DNA from: Rugalucina vietnamica
Lineage: Eukaryota; Mollusca; Bivalvia; Lucinida; Lucinidae
Length of the DNA stretch: 64,000 bases
Direction of reading: 5' to 3'
NCBI GenBank assembly: GCA_964017185.1
Contig: OZ024883.1
Coordinates: forward strand, 44,074,395-44,138,394
In this document: piece after piece, positions 11,445 to 20,758 of the stretch
How the letters are laid out: every line of letters starts with the position of its first letter
How positions within the stretch are numbered: position 1 is the stretch's first letter
Notes under the pieces: model-generated
Databases searched by the model: none
The model's input: the letters and a program-made list of their open reading frames with translations, nothing else
What the model was told of the DNA's origin: nothing
Translations under genes and position numbers: made by a program

Positions 11445-11545
11445 TTAGCAGCTGGCGCAGTCGGTAGCGCATCGGACTTTGGGCTGAGGAGTCCCTAGTT
11501 CGATTACCGTACGGGGCGTCGTCTGTTGTGGCCTTGAACAGGGCC
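11445..11545 (+). mobile_element. tRNA-derived SINE head fragment
   Basis: Contains an A-box-like TGGCGCAGTCGGTAGCGC and a B-box-like AGTTCGATTACC at tRNA spacing, followed by TTGTGGCCTTGAACAGGG, a phrase partly shared with the SINE at 16298. The tRNA fold is imperfect, so this is not called as a tRNA gene. It runs directly into a family D fragment. Confidence 0.6.
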
Positions 11546-11550
11546 AGGCA

Positions 11551-11640
11551 GTTCTGACGAGTACCCACAATCTATGTTTGGAGCCAAAATAAGGAAAATA
11601 GGTATACTGCATACCCCAGTTTTGCTATACACTTGTTGTA
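11551..11640 (+). mobile_element. Family D MITE fragment
   Basis: Holds GACGAGTACCCACAATCTATG, then AAAATAAGGAAAATAGGTAT and CATACCCCAGTTTTGCTATA, the right arm of the family without its partner. Confidence 0.7.
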
Positions 11641-11938
11641 GCCATAGCGGATCTGAAGATGATTCGGTTTTTTGTGGATTAACGCCCCAGTCAACGATGT
11701 TTCAGTCACTGTCATGTAGGGCAAGAGCTCAAGTTTTTAACAGTGTTAAAGATTCAACGTGTTTTGTGAAAGGCCTCATACCTGCTATCCATTTGGGTTC
11801 TCACCAAAGACCTTTTCGTTCTGAGTCCGATCATCGACCGATAGGCGACCGCGCTACCCTGAACGAACAATTTAAATAATCTGTTTTTCCAACATGTGAA
11901 ATTTAATGATTAACGATTTGGGTGCCCATTAAGTGTTA
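11641..11938. other. Intergenic sequence with a possible decayed tRNA-like stretch
   Basis: On the minus strand, GGTAGCGCGGTCGCC near 11852 resembles an A box, but no convincing B box follows. Otherwise nothing recognised. Confidence 0.3.
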
Positions 11939-12205
11939 AGTTTGTTTGTTTGTTTGTTTGTTTGTTTGTTTGTTTGTTTGTTTTTATTTTTGCTTGTTTG
12001 CTTGCTTGTTTGTGTCAAGGGTTAACGAGGGAGTCAACAAATTTTCAGTCATGTCGGCAAAGCGGCAATGTTCCATGGGTATAAGACAGTTTTGGGCCAA
12101 TGTGTCTTGCTCAATGACACAACACGGCAGCCCAAGTGGGGATCGAACACAGGCCCTTTCGATTTGGAGTTAGTTGGTCTACCGCTAGGCCGTGCTTGGG
12201 ATTGC
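11939..12205 (-). mobile_element. tRNA-derived SINE with (AAAC)n tail
   Basis: On the minus strand the head reads CACGGCCTAGCGGTAGACC (A box) and TGTTCGATCCCCACTTGGG (B box), with GCACGG/CCGTG closing an acceptor-like stem. A body of about 130 bp follows and ends in a CAAACAAACAAA microsatellite (the TTTG run at 11940-11982 on the plus strand). Head, body and simple-repeat tail are the standard SINE layout. Confidence 0.8.
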
Positions 12206-12254
12206 CGTTTATCCTGCGTGACGTGGAGTCTATTTCTAAAGCCATGTTCATGTG

Positions 12255-12450
12255 CAACATTTGAACTCGGGTGTATTTTTGCACACTGGGTGTAAATTTG
12301 AACCCCGGGTGTATGGTATGCCATGAAAACTGTGTTTTAAGAAAATACACCAGGGTGCAAAACTACTCCCTGGTGCAAATTTTCTCCTACTTTCCAGGTG
12401 TAGGAAATTGAATTGCAGCCGGGTGTATTTTTACACCCGTGTATATTGTG
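12255..12450. repeat. Inverted GGGTGTA/TACACC repeat cluster
   Basis: CGGGTGTATTTTTGCACAC, CTGGGTGTAAATT, CCGGGTGTATGG, TACACCAGGGTGCA, CTCCCTGGTGCA and CGGGTGTATTTTTACACCCG crowd into 200 bp and can pair in several ways. It looks like a small MITE with repeated termini. Confidence 0.5.
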
Positions 12451-12519
12451 TGCATATGAACGCAAAACGCTTAATCGTTACACATTTTGTTTGTTTGAAT
12501 TGATATTTTAATTACGTCC

Positions 12520-12790
12520 CAGTCAACAGCTAAGGTCATGTCTGGAGATTGCATCCACTTTATGGGCCTTTCACCCAAAGTTAGGATGTCATGACATCCG
12601 AAAAATTGTATGCTAAAGATATAACCACCCAGCTAAGCCAATAAGGCTTATAGGCCACGGTATGGCCAGTTTGACTTGAAACCATTTTTCTTGGGCAGGC
12701 TCAACCCGCAGCGGTTTACCAGTAGTCAGATGACCAGTCAGTAGCGAACAAGCTTTGCCTGAGGCACAAACAGACCATCTACATTAAATG
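12520..12790 (-). mobile_element. Family F dispersed retroposon, minus orientation
   Basis: Shares CAGTCAACAGCTAAGGTCATG, ATGTCATGACATCC, TATAACCACCC and TTGACTTGAAACCA with copies near 34010, 37590, 58225 and 59095. Other copies are followed by AAAC or AAAG simple repeats, which suggests retroposition. No tRNA boxes were recognised. Confidence 0.65.
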
Positions 12791-13033
12791 ACCTCTGCTA
12801 ATAAGGATCATTGTCGTCAAAATTTAATGTCAAAACCAGGCGAATATGAACATGATCTCGCTGCATATGGCCGCTATACAAGCGGATGAAAATTTTCTAC
12901 CGGTTGCTAAAACAGCACATGAACACAGCTTTGAATTGTAATTTAGTACTGCAGATCTATTGAGCAGCGAATGACAACGTGTTTGTCCTAAACACCGCGA
13001 TTTTCATTGTGTGCATATAGTATGCCATACAGG

Positions 13034-13370
13034 AAGCGAGGTAGCCGAGTGGTTAGCGCACTGGCTTCTTGTGCTAGAGGTCCCGGGTTCGATCCCCGCC
13101 GGCGGCGAGGAAAATTTGTTGGTCCAAACTTGCTTCCCTTCGTGTCACTTGCAGGAATGACATGATACAGTGCGCCGTCCTTCGGATCGGGACGTTAACT
13201 GGAGGCCCCCTGTGCAGGGACAGTCATCCCCTGTGCAGGTTAAAGATGTTATTTAAAGATCCCTATACAGGTTCTATCCTCATGCATGTAGGCTCATCCT
13301 GCAAACACACCGGAGTGTACAATGTACACCTCCCAAGAATGATCAGAAATTGATTGATGGGAGTAACAAG

Positions 13371-13405
<35 letters not shown>
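13034..13405 (+). mobile_element. tRNA-derived SINE with central domain and poly(A) tail
   Basis: The tRNA-like head has GTAGCCGAGTGGTTAGCGC (A box) and GGTTCGATCCC (B box, about 13085-13095). Next comes a conserved-looking central block, GCCGTCCTTCGGATCGGGACG through GAGGCCCCCTGTGCAGG, of the type shared between mollusc SINEs. The 3' part ends in 35 consecutive A (13371-13405). The long clean A tail suggests a fairly recent insertion. The tRNA portion does not fold perfectly, so no tRNA gene is called. Confidence 0.88.
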
Positions 13406-13407
<2 letters not shown>

Positions 13408-13992
13408 AGAACGCCGCTTATCGGCACGACCGTCGTGCGGATAGCCTCAGCCGATTCCGGCAAATCGTGATACCGGAACCAGGCTATCTGGGAAGTTGTT
13501 TTGACGATCTATTTGACACAGAATCTCGATCTTTGAATTTAACGGTTGTCATGAGTTTTAAAAGGTGATTTCCATGCTATCTCTGTACAGTAACGTTATA
13601 TCTTTATTTTTGTGTCAGATTTGTTGATCCTGATTCCCTTTCAAAACGAAATGCAAAGCCATCAATGTCATCGTATCAGCCACTGGCCCCTGTTATATTT
13701 ATCCGTCATTACGAAAATATGTCACCCACCTGTGTTGTGTTCTTGGACCCTAACAAACGGATCAGGGGCCAGTGGTATCAGCCACTGCCTAACCTATAGG
13801 TTCCATTCACAGTTTCGTACTTTTGAGGTGGGCCAAAAATTTCAATATTAAGGGGTAGGGCATGAAATTGGGCTGTAAATTATCCTCTTTCAATAATTTG
13901 CCGACATCTTTCCCCAAATCGGATCAATTATGCCTCAAACATGTGAAAAATACTTATTTTCTATTTTTAGACTGGTAAAAACTGGGATTATA
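13406..13992 (+). other. Unassigned sequence with a weak exon-like stretch
   Basis: From 13619, after TTTTTGTGTCAG, one frame stays open for 59 codons to TAG at 13797-13799. The preceding open frame ends at a possible donor (AAAAG|GTGATT, 13564) in matching phase, but the implied intron is only 54 bp. Neither peptide was recognised. TATCAGCCACTGGCCCCTG and CAGGGGCCAGTGGTATCAG form an inverted repeat within the stretch, which argues for repeat rather than coding origin. Confidence 0.2.
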
Positions 13993-14229
13993 TGAGCCGC
14001 ATCGTGAGAAAACCGGATTTTTGCCTAGGCGAAAACAAAGGCGCAGATCAGCTTCGCGGTAACCGCGAAGCTGATCAGCGCCTTTGTTTTCGCTACTTGG
14101 ATAGTACAATTCCTCTTCTACTTAAATCCGAAATTTCAAGCTTCTAGCTCTTTTCTATGACTGTACAGGCCGGTTTGTGTCGGACCTGGTCGGAAACCCC
14201 GAAGACCGGTTTTCTCGCGTCGAGGCTCA
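13993..14229 (+). mobile_element. Family C palindromic MITE, full length
   Basis: 237 bp from TGAGCCGC to GGCTCA, flanked by TATA on both sides. The central hairpin is a perfect GATCAGCTTCGCGGT/ACCGCGAAGCTGATC palindrome. Confidence 0.92.
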
Positions 14230-16297
14230 TATAAGGATCCCGGATCGCTCGCCAGTCATAGCCGGTGACGCTCTTCACTGTCGACTTTGCAGGGGTTATC
14301 TTTGTTCACAAATAGCGAAAAAAGTAGCTGGATGGCACATATTTGTGCACTGCTCATTATGATCCTGGGTAGATTCTCTAAGTATGTGCATGCGATTTAT
14401 GGGGCGTCCTTTTGCACAGAACATGCATTGGGGCCCAGACTTTAGGCATATTTTACGAAAATTCACTGGTCTGAAAGAGGGGGTAGGGGAAAATATCCCC
14501 AACACAGGTAGGGTGATAGTCATTGCTGGGCGATTTAAATGATGTTATTTTGTTGTTAGGCATATGATTTAATGATTTTATGGGAGAAATCGGATTGTTC
14601 AACAGATTGGACAAAGCTGTTATCAATTTTGGCGGATCTAGCTAAATTAACTGAAAAATGCTCTAAAAACTGTGGATTGCTACCATAGACAGGTACAATA
14701 TTATTGTTTACATTATTTGACCTTGACCTCGATGACGTAGTGCGCGTTGCATTGTGGTTAAAACTTTCACTTCCGGGTGGCAAAAACATTTCCGGTTCAA
14801 TGTTGTTTACATACATTACTGAGTTTAAATTAAAGTAAAATGTGTGCCGCCATCCCAATCAGGGAACAACGATGACATTTAAATACAAAATTACAAATAT
14901 TTTTTTGCCTATGGCTCTTTTATAAAGAATTTAATTTCTCACACCTTGGGCAAACGATGTTGGATCCGCGCGCGAACGAAAATATGTATTACTTAGATAT
15001 GACTTATAATTAAATAACAATTTGCGTCATTATGCGGCCACGTCTGCAATCAGACTAAAAAATTCATTCATAATGGAAAAATAAATAAATAAAAAAAATA
15101 AATAAATAAAAATAGGTAATAAACAATTAAATAAATAATTAGTTCTTGTTCCTTTTTCCGACCTTGTTTGTACCGAGCCTTACATCAATAAAAGTGCGTT
15201 TATCTTAGCGCTTTTTTTAAAGAATTTTTGCTCCTTTTTCTCCATCTTTTCCATTCTTAAGAATATATTAATTAATTAATTATATTTGAAAAATCAAATT
15301 GAAATATAACTAAGTCCAGTTTAAATAATAACTATTCAAAGGCTATACACATATTGATGATCATAATCAATTTGAAAGAAACGCGGTTTCAGCTACTGAA
15401 GACAGTTTTATGACACCTCAAATTGATGCCCATAATCATGATAGTCGGCTTCTTTAATTATTATTTATTACACCCTCTTCAAAGAAATGACACATTCTTG
15501 GGGTACTATATGAATGAAAGGGATTAATGAGTCCCCGGGGCAGCCGGCGTTTGTGTTCAGTCGGTCGAAATGTCATAACAGGTATTGATATCGCATGGAT
15601 TAGATCTAGAAAAAGATAATTATGATTCCAGTGTCGTAAATAAAAATGGATACACTTCAAAAAGTTAGTATAACTTGTGGATAAATTATATTTATTCCAC
15701 GGACTGAAAAACGTGTTAGTGTTTTTATTATTTCACCGCATGCAAGACATAATTAAACATGTGCTCTTGAGAGAGAGAGAGAGAGAGAGCACCCAATTTC
15801 TAACAGCTTAAGTTTTTTTTTGTTTTTTTTTTCATAAAACTCGTTTTTCATAAAACTTAAACTTGCTTCAAACACGGCTCAAACACGGAAATTATTCAAT
15901 GTTGATATCTGATTTCTACCGTATAAAAAAAACAAACTTTTGATTGACTGAGATGCAAACCTGTTTAATCCCGCACGGGAAGTAAACGCTAAATACTTAT
16001 AATACTAAACTAGAAACACACATTAATGCGCTAAAATATTTGGAAATGTAATTTGTTATGAACAAGTAATATTTTGACATTATTTTACATTTGTAATACA
16101 TCAAAACATTACAATTCATTACACATTCGTTGAACTGGGGTCGCTTTTTTGCCACCCGGAAGTGGAAAGAAGTCACGTGAAAGTCACCTGACTTACCTGG
16201 ATAATATAGACCACGTGGGTTGTGACGTATTGTTTGTATCTGTGTATAATGGCCATTATCATGTCACACTTTGCAGGAAAAACATCAGACCAAACAA
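14230..16297. other. Two kb of AT-rich intergenic sequence
   Basis: No exon or family repeat was recognised. It includes AAAT/AAATA low complexity at about 15080-15115 and a short (GA)n at 15771-15789. Frames at 14556-14858 (-) and 15454-15660 (-) lack domain features and are not called. Confidence 0.45.
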
Positions 16298-16449
16298 ATA
16301 GGATTGGCGCAGGGATAGTGTGTTTGACTCCAGAACCAGCAGTCCCGGGTTCAATCCTCAGCCGGGGCCTCTTTCGTTGTGGCCTTCAGTACAAATTCCT
16401 GAAGTAATGGTCAGAAATTGATCGACCCAGTAAACATTTAAAAAAAAAT
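16298..16449 (+). mobile_element. tRNA-derived SINE, short
   Basis: GGATTGGCGCAGGGATAGTG (A-box-like) and CGGGTTCAATCCTCAGCC (B-box-like) are followed by CTTTCGTTGTGGCCTTCAG and a body ending in an A-rich run. The GTTGTGGCCTT block is shared with the head fragment at 11445. Confidence 0.7.
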
Positions 16450-16481
16450 ATCAATTTTTCAATTACATACTACCACAAGGT

Positions 16482-16756
16482 TGATGATCAGAACAGCCCA
16501 GTGGTTTCGTACAGGAATTTCTGAGAGCTCTACATACCTAGGTTGCGGGTTCGCGTTCCGGCTTGGACGAATATATTTCTGAATAGAAATACAAAAGAAA
16601 TTAATCAACAACCTGACAGAATGTATGTGGTCTGGCTGTCACCATAAGGTGGTGGTTTCACAGGCACATTCCAGGAATCCATGATGTGACCTGGCTTTCC
16701 TCCACCTCAGGCAGCCCTGCGCATAATACTCAGTAATGAGGGTGTCGCAGTATCTA
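16482..16756. other. Possible SINE-like sequence beside the LINE 3' end
   Basis: CAGCCCAGTGGTTTCGTAC and GGTTGCGGGTTCGCGTTCC resemble A and B boxes. The remainder, through CCTCCACCTCAGGCAGCCC, may instead be the 3' untranslated end of the neighbouring minus-strand LINE. The boundary cannot be placed by eye. Confidence 0.35.
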
Positions 16757-17336
16757 TAGATGGATCTGAATCTGAATAGTTTACTGGTGACACGCCAAAT
16801 GACATTATTTCACCAGGGGGTTCGGATGGGGGAGAAATTAGTCCCTTGACTCAAGAGTGAAGCGAACTTGGACACACAGTCATCAGACATTTCAGCAGAG
16901 GAGAAAAGTGAATCAGGGAGGTCATTCCAGTCCCTGATAGTCAGTGGAAAGAAACTACTTTTGTACGCTTATTTGCTAGCTGAAGGTATCTGAAAAGCCA
17001 AAGAGTGTTGATTTCTACAACGCCTATTCTTTGGGATAAGGTCATCTGTGGGTATTCTGGCTTTACCCTTTAGACCTTTGTATAGCAATATAAGTGTACT
17101 ATCCTTCCTCCTTTTCTTAAGAGATTCCCATTTCAGTTGACCTAAAATGCCAGTCATGCTCCCAGTTTCAAAAACATAATTTCCCGTCATAAACCTTGCC
17201 ACACGATTTTGGACCTTTTCCTGTTCTTCCTGGAGGCCATGAGTGTGAGGGTCCCAAACTGAGCTTCCATATTCCAAGACCGGCCGCACCAGTCCTTTAT
17301 AAGCTGCTTCTTTCACATCTGGGAGACAAGAATACA
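16757..17336 (-). mobile_element. CR1/L2-like LINE, 3' segment (RT C-terminus)
   Basis: The minus strand encodes the conserved C-terminal part of a CR1/L2-type reverse transcriptase ORF, including LVRPVLEYGSSVWDPHT and NRVARFMTGNY. The frame is then broken by a TAA near 16967, after which coding-like sequence (DWNDLPDSL-type) continues briefly. The 3' end carries TTCAGATTCAGATC, plausibly the short tandem repeat that ends CR1/L2 elements. Its upstream edge (TATTCTTGTC at about 17336) joins in sense to the edge of the segment ending at 20759, so the two are one element split by an insertion. Confidence 0.85.
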
Positions 17337-17570
17337 AAGGACCTCTGACGGTGGTAATGGGAGCCATAATGTATAGCTGCCTCAGATTTTGATAAAAATA
17401 AATGTTGGTCAAATGTTTCTGTTTTTGTATGCATGTTTGCTGGTAGTCCATAGTTTATGATATTGGATTGAGGTTCTTGTTTCTAAAGAAGTACTGCTTT
17501 ATTTTTGGGTTAAAATGGGTATATTTTGTATTAAACATATAGAAAAATAGAAAATTATTTATTTAACATC

Positions 17571-17667
17571 GTTCCCCCCTGAGTCCCAAGAAATCCCTTT
17601 GCATATGAATGTATTGTCATATTATACATAATATATGTGAATGGCGTTCTGGGACTCGGGGGGGAAC
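17571..17667. mobile_element. 97 bp inverted-repeat MITE
   Basis: GTTCCCCCCTGAGTCCCA at the left and its complement TGGGACTCGGGGGGGAAC at the right, with an AT-rich loop between them. Confidence 0.75.
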
Positions 17668-17817
17668 AGTACCCTACAGCCCAAAATGTTATCTCAGTAG
17701 TAGAGCCCAAGTATGTGAAAGTGTTTTTAACTTAAAATTAAAAAGAAAACAAAAAGCAGTTAGGTTGTATGCCATATATAAAGTACAAAAAATGGATATA
17801 TACATTTGTTTCGAAAA

Positions 17818-18138
17818 TTACCCCCAATCTGTTTGATTTATAACCACTTTTATGTTCCATTCCCCAGAAAATGAGGGTACTGTACATTCTGTGGAACAAA
17901 CTTTTGTAATCATTCTATACTTAATATTGTCCACTTGTTTACACGGCCAATAACCTCTTGCACCACAAACAGTAACATTGTTGGACTGTTTTCCTATTTT
18001 TTTTAAATGTATTAACTTCCAAATCAACAACTTTTCAGTCAGGTCAAAACGATGCCACCACTGTCTAGGTATTAGCCAGTACCATGGGAACGTAAAATAT
18101 CTTTGCCATTGGTACAATACAGCGACGTTAAGTTTCAA
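17818..18138 (-). CDS. Unassigned 106-codon frame inside the LINE insertion
   Basis: This minus-strand frame has mixed composition without obvious repeats. It is rich in Trp and Cys (WYWLIP, RQWWHRF, VCGARGYWPCK, KVCSTECTV), with one N-glycosylation-like NNVT. I do not recognise the product. No signal peptide, membrane segment or enzyme motif is apparent, and no promoter or good splice sites were identified. It could be a captured exon, part of an unrecognised transposon protein, or chance. The plus strand also has a frame over much of the same stretch, which lowers confidence. Confidence 0.2.
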   Translation of the reverse strand: MKLNVAVLYQWQRYFTFPWYWLIPRQWWHRFDLTEKLLIWKLIHLKKIGKQSNNVTVCGARGYWPCKQVDNIKYRMITKVCSTECTVPSFSGEWNIKVVINQTDWG

Positions 18139-18321
18139 ATCACCAACTTTAAGGGTATTTACTCAATTTTCCATTCATTCTCAAAAAAGTACATTTGCTT
18201 ATTATATCACGTTCGGCATCAAAACCAGAACCTTTCAGTTCTTTAATGAAATTGAATCTAAATAGAGGCCCTGGGTTCGATACAATCGTGGGGAGCCGTG
18301 CTGTGCCTGAGACACACTATA

Positions 18322-18340
18322 CCCCCCCCCCCCCCCCCCC
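18322..18340. repeat. Poly(C) tract
   Basis: 19 consecutive C, just downstream of a B-box-like GGGTTCGATAC near 18272. Confidence 0.95.
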
Positions 18341-18947
18341 TTGAGTACTTGGTACAAGAAGTAATACGTGGCTCAATCCCAAAATGATTGAAAAAATGTT
18401 CCAATTAAAGGATGCTCGGCCATAATCTAATCAAATAAAAAATAACTTTTATGATTATAATCACTTCAACACAACCATTATTTTGAAACGAGACACATGT
18501 AAGACAAGCCAAGTTCTGTTTGCTGGTGTGCCTGGAGTTTTTTCTCTGGGTTCTCATGTTTTCGTCCACCTACTGTTTGGTCAATCTCATACGAGCTGAA
18601 ATAATCTTGAAAGGGACATTAAAGCGAATCAGAAAAATAAATACATTGAAGGCCGTGTTGTAACAGGTTTATACAGGTAAATAAATATTCATGCAAGGTT
18701 GCTCAGTGTGACCAAGTTTTGTCACAATGGGCCGTGTCTGGAGAAAATGTTTTTGGTTAAGATCGAACTCTAATAAAGCTGTGCAAGACATAGAAGATGG
18801 ATTGAAGTTTTGTTCATTAATGACACAATTCTGAGTAGCTGGCTGGTCATCCCTGATCTGGGTATAAGGTTTGCATATAACAGATAGCAGGTTTTCATAT
18901 GAGTTAACAGTGCCTTGTATAATGTTTGGTAGTACTTAGACAATAAT

Positions 18948-20380
18948 ATGAGGGTCTGGATGGGGTATAATGATTAATGAATAATGGCCTAAAATTTTTA
19001 ATGAGAGTGAATAAGGAGGAAAAAATTTAATGATTAGTGAATAATGAGGTCCTAAAGAATAATGAATAAATGTAAATTTTTAATGAATGGCAGAGTAATA
19101 TAATGAATAGTGAATAATAACATTTTAAAGAATAATGAATATGCTAAAATTTGGCTATAGAATTGTCTTAGATGGCCTCCCGGACATTCCAGAATACCAT
19201 TTTTTTTTCTGGGGTCTGGACGCCCCCAGACCTGATTTTGTTCAAATGTTGTACTCATATTTCAGAAATCCTTGAATGTTTGGAAAGACATATGTCTGGA
19301 AGCCAAGCATGTACCCAGCGGGCACATGACGTCACAATGACGTCATATCAACGTCGATGCGACATCATGACGTCACATCGACGTCGATCTGACGTCATTG
19401 TGACGTCATGTGCCTGCTGGGTAGGGGCTCACCTCATGGACCAATTGAAAAAGAAAAGTGTCATTTGAAGTCAGAGAAAAATAAATCATTCTGGATGTTT
19501 ACTAAGCCAGATACTATTTCACTGTTTTGTTTGCCTATGTATATGTATTTTCTTTTTATTCTATTACCCCACTTTGCCCTTATTATGTATGTTTCAATCC
19601 TGTGATGATAATCGTTTCTGTGGATGGTCATCATCTTGCTTTTCATATGACAAAACATAATTATAGTGTCTTCTGCAATCAGAAACAAAGCAGCACTAAG
19701 AACGTCAATACAAATCTATCTGGCAATTTATATGGCGCTACATACTTTTTCCTCGCTCGCTTCGCTGGCTCGGTATTTAAGATAATAAAATAAATTGTAC
19801 AATCAGGCACAAGCACAAATCCATTATGTACTCATATGCTGACTAGTTTACTAAATAAAAACAACAGCATTTTATTATAACTTTGACCACTGAATTTACA
19901 ATTTTTCTTAGATAACCTTTGGTATTCATAATTGAAGAGAAAGATTCAGGGTAAAACTTAGGGCGTATTCAGTATTTAAGGTGGAGGGGATTATACTGCC
20001 AAGTGATTTAAAAGGGGATTTGCTGAAATAAAACAAAACTGGTATACTATTTCAAAAAGTTTCTATGAGGCTTTGTGGTCTAGCAGAGTATATATAATTA
20101 TTCTTCTCTCAAGATGTTAATGTCTAGGTTGCACTTAGCAGTCTACAATTTAATATCATAGAACTAGTCCTTGTGGCTTGAGATGAGGGATGCCTTAGGT
20201 GGGGAACACCTATTTGCTAATGTATATTATCTGGGTGAAGAAGGCGTGACTGGTAATTATCATATTTTAATGAATAATCGGGCTAATTTAATGAATAAGC
20301 CAAAATTTTAATGACAGTGAATAAATGGCTAAATTTTTAGTGATTAGTGAATACCAGGACCCCCCATCAAGACCCTCATA
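18948..20380. mobile_element. 1.4 kb TIR element with AATGAATAATG subterminal repeats
   Basis: The left end ATGAGGGTCTGGATGGGG is mirrored at the right end by CCCCCCATCAAGACCCTCAT. Next to both ends lie arrays of TTAATGAATAATG / TTAGTGATTAGTGAATA motifs in opposite orientation, giving long imperfect inverted repeats. Such subterminal repeats often serve as transposase binding sites. No transposase was recognised. The 108 bp palindrome at 19314-19421 lies within it. Confidence 0.7.
19314..19421. mobile_element. 108 bp palindromic MITE carrying five TGACGTCA octamers
   Basis: It starts CCCAGCGGGCACATGACGTC and ends with the near-complement GACGTCATGTGCCTGCTGGG, with TA on both sides. Five perfect TGACGTCA sites (the CREB/ATF cyclic-AMP response element) sit within it, with further CGACGTCG and CAACGTCG variants between. 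TA flanks suggest Tc1/mariner-type mobilisation. Confidence 0.85.
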
Positions 20381-20758
20381 ATATTATACAGGTAACTGCT
20401 AAAGGTTTGTACCCAAAATGTTGACGTCGTAATATTTCAATTTTATTTCAATGGCATTATGCATGTTTATCGCACTTTACACAGTGTTGCATGCACAAAA
20501 TATGATACAACAGTGGAATTAAAGGACTACAAGCAAGGAAAAGCGAAAAATTAAATTTTTCTCACATATGAAATTTTGACCCCCACCCCCGCTAAAATCG
20601 CCTTTTTTACACTATTTGGAGGAAATAGTCAAAACTTTTAATAGTTATAGGTTCAGAATACATTGGGCTTTTGCCCTAATCATGAAATACCACCACCAGA
20701 GCCTTTGAGACATTGTTATGGTATTTTGAAAACGAGGCATAAAACCCCCAAGAATGTC

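Larger units (their letters stand above)
17337..20758. mobile_element. 3.4 kb insertion splitting the LINE
   Basis: Joining 17336 to 20759 restores a continuous reverse transcriptase reading (LRR...NL followed by YSCLPDV). ACA lies at both edges (17334-17336 and 20759-20761), so a 3 bp duplication is possible. The insert's own ends (AAGGACCTCTG and AAGAATGTC) are not inverted repeats, so its class is unknown. It contains a small MITE, an unassigned open frame, a 19-C run and a 1.4 kb TIR element. Confidence 0.7.

Noticed and set aside
11238-11568. Ser- or Phe-rich proteins
   Set aside because: They come from the AAG-rich low-complexity tract on its complementary strand.
13034-13110. Functional tRNA gene
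   Set aside because: A and B boxes are good but the stems do not close properly, and the sequence continues into a SINE body with a poly(A) tail.
17337-20758. LINE insert as a second Spy-like element
   Set aside because: Its edges show ACA at both sides and no inverted ends; there is no AAA^TTT target.
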